Notes: a model not told the origin generated them from the letters alone. A stretch of 38,976 nt of DNA from Acidobacteriota bacterium (GCA_019639195.1 JAHBSI010000006.1:66754-105729); one strand, 5' to 3'. Shown: positions 1 through 9,014, counted from the first letter of the stretch. Numbers and translations are program-made.

Positions 1-2015
1 TGCGTTCGAATACCGGTTGCGAGCATCTCAATGCGGTTGATGATCGGCTGCGTCCAGATGTTTGAGACGCCAGGCATTCGCAGCTTATCATCCATCTCTG
101 TAATCAAAGCTTCGCGTGTCAGGCCAGCTCGCCATTGTTCCTGGGGCTTGAGATGAATGATCGTTTCGTTCATATTCATCGGCGACGGGTCGGTCGATGA
201 ATCGGCTCGGCCGGCCTTGCCAACCGCCCACTCGACCTCGGGGAACTCAGCGAGCAATTCACCCTGCCTGCTCAAAATGCGATTCGCTTCATCTATTGAG
301 ATCGCCGGATCGGTTACGGGCATGAACATAACGTCACCTTCGTTGAGCGGCGGCATGAATTCGCTGCCTAGTCGTGATGCAAGAAACAGCGCGATTGCAA
401 ATAGGAACAGCGCACTGCCAATTGCGCGTGCTGGATGCCGGAGCGCAAATCTAAGCACTGGTTCGTAAATCCTGCGAAGAAACCGCATCACTGGGTTTGC
501 ACCTTCAGAGTGCACTTTGCCACCAATAAGAAAAGTGCAAAGCACCGGGACGAGCGTAACGGCGAGGATCGTCGCGCCGGCCATCGCAAACGTCTTTGTA
601 AAAGCCAGCGGATGAAACAGCTTACCTTCCTGACCGATCAGAGCGAACACCGGAATGAAAGCGAGAATAATGATCGCCATCGAGAAAAAAACAGGGCGTC
701 CAACGAGCTTCGTTGATTCGAGAACGCTTCGCCAAACGGCTGCGCGATCTTTCACATCGACCTTGTTCCGCTCGATAAATCTGAACGCATTTTCGGTGAC
801 GACGATACCCGCGTCGACCAGCACGCCGATCGCGATGGCGATGCCTGAGAGCGACATCAAGTTCGAGCTTATGCCCATGAAATACATAAAAAGGAACGAC
901 ATCAGCACCGCAAGCGGGAGCGGAATTGTAACGATCAGGATCGAGCGAAAATGCGCGAGAAAGATAATGTGCGCCAGCGTGACAAGAAGCAACTCCTCGA
1001 TCAGCGAACGTTTTAACGTGTCAGTTGCACGTTCGATCAATTGAGTTCGGTCGTAAAACGGCACGATACGCACGCCCGCTGGTAGTCCGGGCTGCAACGC
1101 CTCGATCTTCTGCTTAACGGCGTCGATAACCTCTAGCGTATTAACGCCATAACGCGCTATCACGACTCCGCCGACGGCTTCCGTGCCATTTTTGTCGAGC
1201 GAGCCGGTGCGAAACGCGTTGCCGAGTTTTACTTCGGCGACGTTTTTGACATAGATCGGCGTGCCATTTGACGAACCGATCATGATGTTCTCGACATCGT
1301 CCATCGAGCCGATCAGGCCGATGCCGCGCACGACCGCCCATTGCCCGCCTTGCTCGACGACGTTGCCGCCGACGTTGTTATTCGAGCTCTGGACAGCCTC
1401 GACAACGGCGGATACGGGGATGTTCACGCCGCGAAGTTTGTTCGGGTCGATGTCGATCTGGTACTGCTGAACGTAACCGCCGACAGACGCAACCTCGGCC
1501 ACGCCGGGCACGGAATTTAATTGGTATCGAACGAACCAATCCTGCACGGTGCGCAGGTCGCGCAGATTCATGTCTTCCGACTCCAGCGTGTACCAGAAGA
1601 TCTGACCAACACCAGTTGCATCGGGCCCGAGCGTCGGAGTGACGCCGACGGGCAATTGTTTCGTCACGAGATTGAGCCGTTCCAACACTCGAGTCCGCGC
1701 CCAATAGAGATCGACATCATCCTCGAAAATAATGTTTATCATCGAGAAGCTGAAAGCCGAGTTTGCGCGGATCACGCGAACACCGGGAAGTCCCTGGAGA
1801 TTTGTAACAAGCGGATAAGTCACCTGATCTTCAACCTCTTGCGGCGAGCGTCCCGTCCAGTCAGTAAAAACTATTACCTGCTTGTCCGAAAGGTCCGGGA
1901 TCGCATCGATCGGCGTGCGCGTGAGGGCCCAATAACCCACGGCCGCCAGCCCGATGTAGATCACGATGACGACGCCCCGATTATTAAGCGACCAGTCGAT
2001 AAGCCAATTAATCAT
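1..2015 (-). CDS. cusA: CusA-type Cu(I)/Ag(I) RND efflux permease (partial, C-terminus off the left edge)
   Basis: Inner-membrane pump that drives Cu(I)/Ag(I) out through a CusCBA-like tripartite complex. The reading frame is open from ATG at 2015 to the window edge, giving 671 residues of an expected ~1040. The N-terminus [13 protein letters not shown] followed by a first membrane segment is typical of the HME-RND family. The TM4 signature [15 protein letters not shown] (about residue 400) is the AxGx4DA type linked to monovalent ions. The three methionines of the E. coli CusA site and relay have counterparts in [12 protein letters not shown] and RIEMLATG, so Cu/Ag specificity is well supported. 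An AAGGGTG-like ribosome site precedes the start. It lies 73 bases after the YtkA-like lipoprotein gene and is probably in its operon. No CusB or CusC is visible on this side; they may lie beyond the edge. Confidence 0.93.
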   Translation of the reverse strand, partial: MINWLIDWSLNNRGVVIVIYIGLAAVGYWALTRTPIDAIPDLSDKQVIVFTDWTGRSPQEVEDQVTYPLVTNLQGLPGVRVIRANSAFSFSMINIIFEDDVDLYWARTRVLERLNLVTKQLPVGVTPTLGPDATGVGQIFWYTLESEDMNLRDLRTVQDWFVRYQLNSVPGVAEVASVGGYVQQYQIDIDPNKLRGVNIPVSAVVEAVQSSNNNVGGNVVEQGGQWAVVRGIGLIGSMDDVENIMIGSSNGTPIYVKNVAEVKLGNAFRTGSLDKNGTEAVGGVVIARYGVNTLEVIDAVKQKIEALQPGLPAGVRIVPFYDRTQLIERATDTLKRSLIEELLLVTLAHIIFLAHFRSILIVTIPLPLAVLMSFLFMYFMGISSNLMSLSGIAIAIGVLVDAGIVVTENAFRFIERNKVDVKDRAAVWRSVLESTKLVGRPVFFSMAIIILAFIPVFALIGQEGKLFHPLAFTKTFAMAGATILAVTLVPVLCTFLIGGKVHSEGANPVMRFLRRIYEPVLRFALRHPARAIGSALFLFAIALFLASRLGSEFMPPLNEGDVMFMPVTDPAISIDEANRILSRQGELLAEFPEVEWAVGKAGRADSSTDPSPMNMNETIIHLKPQEQWRAGLTREALITEMDDKLRMPGVSNIWTQPIINRIEMLATGIRT

Positions 2016-2088
2016 ATTGACAGCACCCTTGATTTAGTATTTCGACGAACATATAACCGAACCATAAAATTAGAAAACAGAAATCATC

Positions 2089-2532
2089 CTACTGCGCCGT
2101 GACGGGTATCGATGTTTTTCCTTTTCCAGTTGGCCCCTCGTATGCTATTTGCATCTCCCATCCGCCGGTCATCTCGATCTTAACTTTGGCTCGGAAAACG
2201 CCCGGAGTGCCGGTGGTGGTCAACGCCGCTCCGTTATTCATCGCCCCCATCGAACCCATCGCGGGCATATAGAAATTTAGCGAAGCCGCTCCCACATCAA
2301 CCGCTCTGCCCGAGGCATCGGTAAACGCAAGCATTAGTTCTTGCTCCCCGTTTTTGATTTTGCCCGAATCGCTTGACACCGAAACCGTCAAATTGCTAAT
2401 CGAACCGCTTTTGATAACTTTTCCTTGCACCGGGTTCTCGGCCGTAGGCTGCGAGCCGGAACTGCAGGCCGTGAACATCGAGATCACGCCGATGAAGGTC
2501 AATAAACTCGTGAATAGAACTGTCTTTTTCAT
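2089..2532 (-). CDS. YtkA/FixH-like periplasmic lipoprotein
   Basis: The protein has 147 residues. It starts with a lipoprotein signal peptide ending FTACSS (Cys about residue 23), so it is probably anchored in a membrane and faces the periplasm. The rest is one small beta-sandwich of the YtkA/FixH type: a strand ending ELMLAFTD, the family-like segment LNFYMPAMGSMGAMN, then TPGVFRAKVKIEMTGGWEM. Met residues 90-100 could bind Cu(I)/Ag(I), but that is inference. It lies directly upstream of cusA on the same strand. The start has a good ribosome site (GGAGACTAAAAA before ATG). The family is common beside RND and copper genes, and its biochemical role there is not settled. Confidence 0.8.
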   Translation of the reverse strand: MKKTVLFTSLLTFIGVISMFTACSSGSQPTAENPVQGKVIKSGSISNLTVSVSSDSGKIKNGEQELMLAFTDASGRAVDVGAASLNFYMPAMGSMGAMNNGAALTTTGTPGVFRAKVKIEMTGGWEMQIAYEGPTGKGKTSIPVTAQ

Positions 2533-2657
2533 TTTTTAGTCTCCTATTTGAAAATATCTTGAGCGTTCCGACGCCTACAAAGTAGTTCGCAGAAACACGT
2601 TGAAAGAGTCGCAAAGGCGCATTACACCCCAAAAAAGGGCGCACTTCACCGCTTGAA

Positions 2658-3035
2658 CTAGATCAGGAACGATTTATGTTGGAGATATTTGGGCTGGAAG
2701 GGGCTCGTTAACGTCTTGCGCAAATACGCGGGCAACACCGACGAATCGGATTTTGCATTCGGGAACAAAGCGGCGATCTGATCGGCAATTGATTTGTAGA
2801 TCGTTATGTTGGAAGGAGTGAAGTTAAACGAGCCACCGAGCGAGATCGGCGCCGCATTAGAGCAGTTTGTCGCGCAACAAAGACGAGCAGCTTCAGCTGA
2901 GGGTGACATGTCCTTGCTTTTTGCCTTATCGCAACATTTCATCATCTTTCCGCTCGGCGAGTGGAGAGGTGTTCCCCCCATTACGCCACCGGCGATTGAA
3001 AAAAGTACGAAAAGAATTAGGACCCGAGTGAACAT
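2658..3035 (-). CDS. small exported Cys-rich protein at the head of the cusA operon
   Basis: I do not recognise the family. From the ATG at 3035 the protein has 125 residues: a hydrophobic signal segment (residues 1-20, ending AGGVMG), then paired cysteines CC at 34-35 and CC at 53-54 plus C58, with MMK before the first pair. The remaining ~65 residues are polar and end in a basic, aromatic tail. The Cys pairs with nearby Met and His suggest metal or disulfide chemistry in the periplasm. A GTG at 3080 would add 15 residues before the signal peptide; I prefer 3035 because that gives a normal signal peptide, although neither start has a clear ribosome site. It is the first gene of the minus-strand run ending in cusA, about 125 bases upstream of the lipoprotein. 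Confidence 0.6.
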   Translation of the reverse strand: MFTRVLILFVLFSIAGGVMGGTPLHSPSGKMMKCCDKAKSKDMSPSAEAARLCCATNCSNAAPISLGGSFNFTPSNITIYKSIADQIAALFPNAKSDSSVLPAYLRKTLTSPFQPKYLQHKSFLI

Positions 3036-3041
3036 TGAACA

Positions 3042-3051
3042 CAGTATACTG
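3042..3051. promoter_or_regulatory. perfect 10-base palindrome upstream of the Cys-rich gene
   Basis: CAGTATACTG reads the same on both strands. It lies 7-16 bases upstream of the ATG at 3035, a place where a repressor site could act. No regulator can be assigned from sequence alone, and a 10-base palindrome may be chance. Confidence 0.25.
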
Positions 3052-3080
3052 CGACTTTTTCCAATATAACAGTGATTCAC

Positions 3081-3381
3081 GTCACAAATTTCAAAATAAA
3101 CAAAGTCGGTTTCACTTATAGTTTAACTGGAAAAACCAGTGTGCGGAGCCGAGATGCGAATTTTCCCGCGCTTTTTTATTTTTTTTCCTACGCACGGCGA
3201 AACAGACGGTAGTACTGACCCACATACAACGGGGCTATCAGGATATTAGGCGTGGCACAAGTATTGTCTCTGTGTACCTTATAGGCTTGTTTTCATGCAA
3301 GTTCAACGTTGAAAAAATAGGGCGGATTTACAACTCGAGTATTTTAGGAGTGGTTATATCTGCCGTTGAGAGGTCAATTAC
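3081..3381. other. intergenic region between divergent genes
   Basis: Three hundred bases without a gene, separating the minus-strand cus genes from the plus-strand gene at 3382. It holds a small hairpin (ACTGG, loop of five A, CCAGT; 3126-3140), a T-rich stretch at 3171-3186 preceded by a weak GCG/CGC stem, and a sigma-54-like element at 3253-3268 listed separately. No clear -35/-10 pair for the cus operon could be fixed by eye. Confidence 0.5.
3253..3268 (+). promoter_or_regulatory. sigma-54-like -24 element with imperfect -12
   Basis: TGGCACAAGTATTGTC matches the sigma-54 consensus TGGCACRNNNNTTGCW perfectly in the -24 half. It has GT instead of GC at -12, with the correct ten-base spacing after GG. 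It points toward the gene starting at 3382, about 115 bases downstream. The wrong -12 base makes it a weak candidate. Confidence 0.35.
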
Positions 3382-3813
3382 ATGAATAAGATATTGCTTT
3401 TGAGATTGGTAATTTTCATCATCGTCGGCACCTTGTTCACGATTCCGAGTATTGCCCAAAAGGAAAAGATAATCGGTGTCGACAAAGACGGAGAATTTCA
3501 CGTTTCGTCGCCAATAAGGGTTGGCGATCGGATTGTCGAAAAAGGGATGTATCAGATTTATCGAGTTGATATAAACACGACGCCCTTTATTGTAATTCGT
3601 AAAGTTGCGATGACTTACTTTGGAAAAACAATGGGAAGTATGAAGCGAGGTGACGAGGTTGTCAGATTGAAATGCACCATTCAAAGGGTCGATGAAGAAT
3701 ATAAAAAGTCAAAAATTTTGTTAATACAATCCGTTGAAAAAGAACGTCTAGCCGTCGAAGCGCGGTTTCGCCACGATAAGTCCAAATGTGTATTGCCGCG
3801 ACGTGGGTTGTGA
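3382..3813 (+). CDS. small secreted hypothetical protein
   Basis: This is the only convincing plus-strand gene. Its 143 residues begin with a clear signal peptide (MNKILLLRLVIFIIVGTLFT, then IPSIAQ, cleavage near residue 25) followed by a small soluble domain rich in beta-type segments (IIGVDKDGEFHVSSPIRVGD, YQIYRVD, FIVIRKVA). No family is recognised. The last ~15 residues (RHDKSKCVLPRRGL) look less protein-like. A shifted frame from about 3757 stays open to about 3890 and encodes a Cys-containing tail, so a frameshift near the end is possible but unproven. It faces the czc operon end-to-end, with 154 unremarkable bases between. Confidence 0.6.
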   Translation: MNKILLLRLVIFIIVGTLFTIPSIAQKEKIIGVDKDGEFHVSSPIRVGDRIVEKGMYQIYRVDINTTPFIVIRKVAMTYFGKTMGSMKRGDEVVRLKCTIQRVDEEYKKSKILLIQSVEKERLAVEARFRHDKSKCVLPRRGL

Positions 3814-3967
3814 TTGCAAGCTTGATCGGGTGACTAAGTATCGCGAAAGGCCCTTTATGATCGCGAAATCTTCGTCCGGGACGTAACTGAAAAGTTTCCT
3901 TATTTTCCGAAGCCAAACCGTTCGCTATCAGAATGAAGAATAGACATTATTTCACAGCGATCAATCC

Positions 3968-4324
3968 TCACTTTTCAGCAATGATCCGCCGAAGGTCTTC
4001 GGGAATAGACATCGTCTTAAAGAACCAAACATCGGATCCTCCAGTGTTCCCTTTCGGATAGATACCTAAAGGCGTTTTGGTCAAGGCGCCGATAATCCGT
4101 ATGATCTGCCCCCAAACTTCACTGAGTGAACTTTGTTTGATGGCGATCTTGAACATTCGCCAATGAATACGCGTGTGTTCGTAGGTAGATGCCTGTCCAA
4201 GAACATGTGCTCTTTCTAAGTGATGAAAGGCCAAGTTGAGATCTCCGCTATTTTCCAGTGATTCTGCTAAAACGAGCTCGTTGCGTATCGCATCGTTTAA
4301 AGAATGGTTATTTTTGTCGCTCAT
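3968..4324 (-). CDS. DUF3703 family protein
   Basis: A 118-residue soluble protein with no signal peptide. The stretch AFHHLERAHVLGQ followed by HTRIHWRMFKIAIK and, near the end, the stretch PKGNTGGSDVWFFKTMSIPED are hallmarks of DUF3703. Members are typically found beside CzcD-type exporters, as here, where it is the last gene of the czc operon. The function is unknown; the conserved His residues could bind metal (inference). Its ATG lies inside the 3' end of the small frameshifted membrane-protein gene (stop 4308-4310), so translation is probably coupled. Confidence 0.85.
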   Translation of the reverse strand: MSDKNNHSLNDAIRNELVLAESLENSGDLNLAFHHLERAHVLGQASTYEHTRIHWRMFKIAIKQSSLSEVWGQIIRIIGALTKTPLGIYPKGNTGGSDVWFFKTMSIPEDLRRIIAEK

Positions 4325-4474
4325 TCGATCCTCCGATCGTTTTCTTTCGCTCCGTTCGTTTCCCGATTAGAAATCCAAAAGTAAATAGCACCGCCAATAT
4401 CAATAGGCTAAATATTACAAAAGGGCAAGCTCATGTTGTGTGACGAGATGAAAGAAATCTGTTTCCTGATTCAT
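4308..4474 (-). pseudogene. small single-TM protein gene split by a frameshift, between czcD and the DUF3703 gene
   Basis: A start ATG at 4474 lies 8 bases after the czcD stop behind a good ribosome site (GAGGAAAG). That frame reads MNQETDFFHLVTQHELALL and stops. The next frame then opens with a strong membrane segment (FVIFSLLILAVLFTFGFLIG), a basic tail KRTERKK, and a stop at 4308 overlapping the DUF3703 start. Joining the two frames at the CCCTTTT run (about 4415-4421) gives a coherent ~55-residue single-span protein. One lost T, a sequencing error, or a real -1 shift could explain the break. The site is not a canonical slippery heptamer. Function unknown; the operon fit is excellent. Confidence 0.55.
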
Positions 4475-4482
4475 AACTTTCC

Positions 4483-5379
4483 TCAAAGATGAGCTTCGTG
4501 ACACGAGAAGCTTTCGCGTTCGGTTTGAGCGGTTACATGCGCTATTTTGAATTCGCTTGTACACGAATCGTGAACTCTCTTTAGAACGTCATCGTGATCG
4601 GCTCCTTCGGCGAGTACGGCATGCACACTAAGAGCATTCACACCCGATGTTAACGACCAGACGTGAAGGTCGTGGATCTCGGACACGCCCTCAAGTTTAG
4701 ACAACGATTCTCGCAACGATGCAATATTCACATCCGCAGGTGTTCCTTCGAGTAAGACCGCAACCGCATCCTTTAACAATGACCATGTTCTAGGCAGGAT
4801 GAATAAGCCAATTCCGGCCGAAATAAGCGGATCGGCATAGTACCAGCCAGTCGTCAACATGATCACGCCCGCAATTATGACTCCAATGGAAGTGAGCATA
4901 TCGGACAGGACCTCGAAATACGCTCCCTTCATATTTAGGCTTTCCTTCGAGCCGGAACGCAGAATAACGACTCCCGCAATGTTGATCACAAGCCCGACCG
5001 CAGCAACTGCAAGCATTCCGGCGCTTTGTACTTCGGGCGGATTGCGGAATCGCTCGTATGCTTCGTAAAGAATGTAAAGCGAGATGAAGATCAGGACGAC
5101 AGCATTTGTCAGCGCCGCGAGAATCTCAACGCGGTAATAGCCGTAGGTTTTCTCCGGCGACGCCGGCTTCTCGGCGAACCAGATCGCAAGCAAAGCCAAA
5201 CCGACGCCCGCAACGTCCGTAAGCATGTGTCCAGCGTCCGCGAGCAAAGCCAAGCTGCCCGTCCAAAAGCCGCCTATGACCTCGACGATCAAATAAAAGA
5301 ACGTCAAGCAGAAGACGATCATTAAAGGCTTCTTATTTCGGCCCGCTGCCGATATTTCGTGTGAATGTCCGTGTCCCAT
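4483..5379 (-). CDS. czcD: CzcD-type cation diffusion facilitator
   Basis: Inner-membrane antiporter that exports Zn, Co or Cd from the cytoplasm in exchange for protons. Length 298 is normal. It starts with a His-rich tag (MGHGHSH), has six hydrophobic segments, and carries the TM2 site DAGHMLTD (His51 and Asp55) and the TM5 site EVLSD (Glu156, Asp160). Glu in the TM5 pair matches CzcD rather than ZitB. The cytoplasmic C-terminal domain (HDLHVWSLTSG onward) is complete and ends in SFSCHEAHL with further Cys/His. It sits 11 bases after the small membrane gene and is co-transcribed with the czcCBA genes, so cytoplasmic and periplasmic export are coupled. Confidence 0.95.
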   Translation of the reverse strand: MGHGHSHEISAAGRNKKPLMIVFCLTFFYLIVEVIGGFWTGSLALLADAGHMLTDVAGVGLALLAIWFAEKPASPEKTYGYYRVEILAALTNAVVLIFISLYILYEAYERFRNPPEVQSAGMLAVAAVGLVINIAGVVILRSGSKESLNMKGAYFEVLSDMLTSIGVIIAGVIMLTTGWYYADPLISAGIGLFILPRTWSLLKDAVAVLLEGTPADVNIASLRESLSKLEGVSEIHDLHVWSLTSGVNALSVHAVLAEGADHDDVLKRVHDSCTSEFKIAHVTAQTERESFSCHEAHL

Positions 5380-5390
5380 AACTTCTAAAC

Positions 5391-5588
5391 CTAAAAGCGA
5401 TATCTACGCTGATTTCGTCTCTTCTCTTCTTTAATTCTTCCCCGTCGCTTAAACCGACTCTCGCCCTTTCCGGGGTGCGTCTTAATTCCATTGTTTTCAA
5501 GAAGAAGCAATAGCTTAATCAATCCGAACAGCAAGCCGGTTCCAATTAAGGCCCCGATCAGCGTCTGAAATGTGCGTCCATAAAACAT
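5391..5588 (-). CDS. small membrane protein with basic tail
   Basis: Sixty-five residues: an N-terminal hydrophobic helix (about residues 9-30, TLIGALIGTGLLFGLIKLL) followed by a strongly basic C-terminus (KRRGRIKEEKRRNQRRYRF). The family is not recognised. It lies 12 bases after the PII-like gene and 11 bases before czcD, and TAAGG lies upstream of its ATG, so it looks translated as part of the czc operon. Its role could be as a small partner of the pump or of CzcD (inference only). Confidence 0.6.
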   Translation of the reverse strand: MFYGRTFQTLIGALIGTGLLFGLIKLLLLLENNGIKTHPGKGESRFKRRGRIKEEKRRNQRRYRF

Positions 5589-5600
5589 GTTGACCGAACC

Positions 5601-5900
5601 TTAGATCATCGTCACCGAATCAACTGGTAATACGGAAATCAGCCCGTCACCTTTTTTGCCGGGGTGAGCACTATTCTTGATCGCTGAAACAACACACTCG
5701 ACCTTTTCGTCTGTAACAATGACCTCGATTCGCTTATTCGGCTTGAACGGATCAAGGGCGTCTGTTGCAGAACTACGTATTCGCTGGCCAAAGCCTTCGC
5801 TGTTAAGAACCGTCATTCCCGGAAAGCCTTCGATCTCTTCAAGGGCTGTTACGATCTCATCCAATTTAAATGGTCGCACGACTGCAATTATCAATTTCAT
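5601..5900 (-). CDS. PII-like signalling protein of the efflux-associated group (PII-NG-like)
   Basis: Ninety-nine residues with the PII start KLIIAVVRPFKLDEIVTALE and the B-loop/C-terminal strand HPGKKGDGLISVLPVDSV, which in this superfamily contact adenine nucleotides. The T-loop region (GQRIRSSATDALDPFKPNKR) is short and lacks the uridylylated Tyr of GlnB, so nitrogen signalling by GlnD is unlikely. Genes of this subgroup are known next to heavy-metal RND pumps, and this one starts 3 bases after the czcA stop. It may sense nucleotides or metal and act on the pump; that is inference. Confidence 0.85.
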   Translation of the reverse strand: MKLIIAVVRPFKLDEIVTALEEIEGFPGMTVLNSEGFGQRIRSSATDALDPFKPNKRIEVIVTDEKVECVVSAIKNSAHPGKKGDGLISVLPVDSVTMI

Positions 5901-5903
5901 TCT

Positions 5904-8900
5904 CTATTCCTCCGTAAACTCGCCTTCGACGTCTTTTTCTATCCAGGCGTAAAGCGTTGGCAAAATCAGCAGCGTAAGAAGGGTTGAAGTGATCAAACCT
6001 CCGATCACGACTGTTGCAAGAGGCCGTTGAACTTCGGCTCCCGCTGATGTCGCGATCGCCATCGGGATAAAGCCGAGACTTGCGACCAGAGCAGTCATCA
6101 AAACGGGGCGAAGTCGCGTTTCCGCACCTTCACGAACCGCTTCCAAGACGGTTTTTCCTTCATCTCTGAGGTGGTTAATGAAACTAACCATCACAACGCC
6201 GTTCAATACAGCTACGCCGAAAAGAGCAATGAATCCCACGCCTGCTGATATGGAGAAAGGCATTCCGCGGACCGCCAGTGCTACGACCCCGCCAACGATC
6301 GCGAACGGGATACCGGTGTAGATCAAGAAAGCTTGCTTTATCGAACTAAACGTCGTGTAAAGCAATATGAAAATGAGGAATAGGGCTATCGGAACTACGA
6401 TCAAAAGTCTGGCTGAGGCTCTTTGCAGATTTTCGAACGTACCGCCCCATTTCAAATAGTATCCGGCTGGCAATTGAACACTTCTTTCTATCGCTTTCTG
6501 TGCTTCCTCAACGAAAGAACCAATATCACGCCCTCGAACATTAAGCTCAACGCCTATTCTCCGGCGTGTGTCCTCACGAGATATTTGCGCCGCTCCTTCC
6601 GCAAGTTTTATCTCCGCAACTTGAGATAGTGGAACGCGTGAACCGTTAGGAGCGGTCAGTACAAGACCGCGAATTGTATCGACGGTTGCACCCGATTCTT
6701 CGTTCAGCCGAACGACAAGATTGAAACGCTGCTCACCCTCATATACCTGACCTGCCTCTTTTCCTGCTACAACAGACTCGACCAGGTCATTTACATCTTC
6801 AACATTCAATCCGTAGCGGGCGATCGAAGCTCGATCTGGTTTTATCTGAAGTTGCGGCAGGCCTGAAGTTGCCTCAGCCTTGACATCCTCAGCCCCCGGC
6901 ACAGTCTGTACCACTTTGACGATCTCATCTGCTTTACTCTTCAGCGTCTCAAGGTCGTCTCCGTACACCTTTATTGCAACATCACTTCGTACACCAGAAA
7001 TCAGCTCCGCCACACGCAACTCGATCGGCTGAGAGAAACTAACAATCGCGGACGGAACTTTTTCTTCGATTGCCTCGGACATTTTCTCTATGAGAACTGC
7101 CTTGTCTGAGGTTGTCGTCCATTCACTATGTGGCTTTAATCCGACATAGAGATCTGAAAAATCCACACTCATGGGATCGGTCGCAACTTCTGCCCTTCCG
7201 GTCTTTGAGATCACAGTTCGAACCTCCGGAAAAGTCATAAGTGTTTTCTCTACCTCAGTGGTTGTTTTGATCGACTGCTCAAGTGAAACACTCGGTAACT
7301 GCTGAACCTGTACGGCTATATCACCTTCGTCCAGTCGAGGTATGAACTCGGACCCAAGAAACGGGAAGATGGACGCGGAGAGAACAACAAGAACAATGGC
7401 GACAGCCAGAGCCTGCGGACGATAGGTCGCCATGAAATTGAACGCAGGTTTGTAGATCTGTTTCGCGTAACGAATAACAAAGCTCTCCGACTCGGAAACC
7501 TTACCCTTCAAAACGAACGTCAGCATCGCCGGAACGTAAGTGAGCGAGAGCAATAGCGACCCTAATAGAGCGAATATTACGGTAAGCGCCATCGGAACGA
7601 ACATCTTGCCCTCGATACCTCGTAAACTAAGAATTGGCAGATAGACAATCGCGATGATCGCAACTGCGAAAACAACCGGCCGAGCGACTTCGAGACAGGC
7701 TTCGAGAATGGTGCGTTCGGGCGGTTCGCGCGAATTTTGGTGTTGTGCCTCCGCTCGCCGTCGAACGGCGTTTTCGACCATTACGACGGCCCCGTCAACG
7801 ATAAGTCCGAAGTCTAATGCGCCGAGACTCATCAAGTTGCCCGACACGTTAAACAACCTCATCAGGATCGCCGCGAATAGCATCGAAAGCGGAATGATGG
7901 TCGCGACAAGCAAAGCTCCACGCCAGTTGCCGAGTAATAAGAGCAGAACAACGATAACGAGAATTGCTCCTTCGACAAGGTTCTTTTCAACTGTAGCAAT
8001 TGCGCGGTCTATCAATTCTGTCCGGTCGTAGAATGGAACAAGCTCGACGCCTTTTGGCAACGACTTCTTAACCTGTTCGACACGCTCTTTGACCGATTGA
8101 ACAACCGTTCGCGAGTTTTCGCCTTTAAGCATCAAGACGATACCAGCAACGATCTCGCCCTTACCGTCCGCTGTGACTGCTCCTTGTCTGACGGTCGAGC
8201 CTTCTACGATCTCGGCAACGTCACGAACATAAACCGGAACACCTTCACGACCAGTTTTGACGACAATATTGCCTATCTCGTCCGGCTTTTCGATAAGGCC
8301 GATCCCTCGCAATAGATACTGTTCCGCCCCTTTTTCAATGTAAGCGCCGCCCACATTGGCATTGTTACGCGATACGGAATCATAGACATCACGAAGAGTC
8401 AGCCCATAGGACTGAAGCTTTTCGGGTGTAACTCTTACCTGGTACTGCTTTTCGAATCCTCCAAAACTATTGATCTCCGTCGCCCCTGGAACACCTAATA
8501 GTTGACGACGTACATTCCAGTCTTGCACCGTTCGCAATGCCTTGGCGTCATAACTCCCATCTGATGACTTGAGTTCGTATTGATAGATCTCTCCCAAGCC
8601 AGTTGAGATCGGCCCCATCTCCGGCGAACCGATGGAAGCGGGAATCTGTTCACGAGCTTGGGACAATCTTTCGAGAACCAATTGTCTCGCGAAATACGGA
8701 TCGACCGAATCATCAAAAACGACAGTGACCGCGGAAAGGCCAAATTTTGAGACCGAACGTATTTCCTCAACGTCGGGCAAACCTGACATTGCTACCTCGA
8801 CAGGAAAAGTTACCTGTCGTTCCATTTCGAGCGGAGCCAAAGACGGTGCGGCTGTAAGCACCTGAACTTGAACGTTCGTCACGTCGGGGACAGCGTCGAT

Positions 8901-9005
8901 TGGCAGATTCAAAAGACTGTAAGCGCCACCCGTCGCCATAATTCCTACGAGGAGCAGTACGATCAGTCGATTAGCAACTGAAAAGCGAATTAGTGCGTTG
9001 ATCAT
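5904..9005 (-). CDS. czcA: CzcA-type divalent cation RND efflux permease
   Basis: Proton-driven inner-membrane pump of a CzcCBA complex that exports Zn, Co, Cd or Ni from the periplasm. Its 1033 residues are full length. The TM4 motif DFGLIVDGAVVMVEN (residues 408-422) is the DFGx3DGA signature of divalent-cation pumps. QPIELRVAELISGVRSD replaces the CusA methionine segment, again favouring Zn/Co/Cd over Cu/Ag. The N-terminus (MINALIRFSVANRLIVLLLV) and two large periplasmic loops are intact. It starts 9 bases after czcB and is followed at once by the PII-like gene. Confidence 0.96.
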   Translation of the reverse strand: MINALIRFSVANRLIVLLLVGIMATGGAYSLLNLPIDAVPDVTNVQVQVLTAAPSLAPLEMERQVTFPVEVAMSGLPDVEEIRSVSKFGLSAVTVVFDDSVDPYFARQLVLERLSQAREQIPASIGSPEMGPISTGLGEIYQYELKSSDGSYDAKALRTVQDWNVRRQLLGVPGATEINSFGGFEKQYQVRVTPEKLQSYGLTLRDVYDSVSRNNANVGGAYIEKGAEQYLLRGIGLIEKPDEIGNIVVKTGREGVPVYVRDVAEIVEGSTVRQGAVTADGKGEIVAGIVLMLKGENSRTVVQSVKERVEQVKKSLPKGVELVPFYDRTELIDRAIATVEKNLVEGAILVIVVLLLLLGNWRGALLVATIIPLSMLFAAILMRLFNVSGNLMSLGALDFGLIVDGAVVMVENAVRRRAEAQHQNSREPPERTILEACLEVARPVVFAVAIIAIVYLPILSLRGIEGKMFVPMALTVIFALLGSLLLSLTYVPAMLTFVLKGKVSESESFVIRYAKQIYKPAFNFMATYRPQALAVAIVLVVLSASIFPFLGSEFIPRLDEGDIAVQVQQLPSVSLEQSIKTTTEVEKTLMTFPEVRTVISKTGRAEVATDPMSVDFSDLYVGLKPHSEWTTTSDKAVLIEKMSEAIEEKVPSAIVSFSQPIELRVAELISGVRSDVAIKVYGDDLETLKSKADEIVKVVQTVPGAEDVKAEATSGLPQLQIKPDRASIARYGLNVEDVNDLVESVVAGKEAGQVYEGEQRFNLVVRLNEESGATVDTIRGLVLTAPNGSRVPLSQVAEIKLAEGAAQISREDTRRRIGVELNVRGRDIGSFVEEAQKAIERSVQLPAGYYLKWGGTFENLQRASARLLIVVPIALFLIFILLYTTFSSIKQAFLIYTGIPFAIVGGVVALAVRGMPFSISAGVGFIALFGVAVLNGVVMVSFINHLRDEGKTVLEAVREGAETRLRPVLMTALVASLGFIPMAIATSAGAEVQRPLATVVIGGLITSTLLTLLILPTLYAWIEKDVEGEFTEE

Positions 9006-9014
9006 ATTTCTCCC

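Noticed and set aside
3020..3260. A sigma-54 promoter for the cusA operon on the minus strand
   Set aside because: No GG-N10-GC arrangement was found in the upstream region when it was read by eye.
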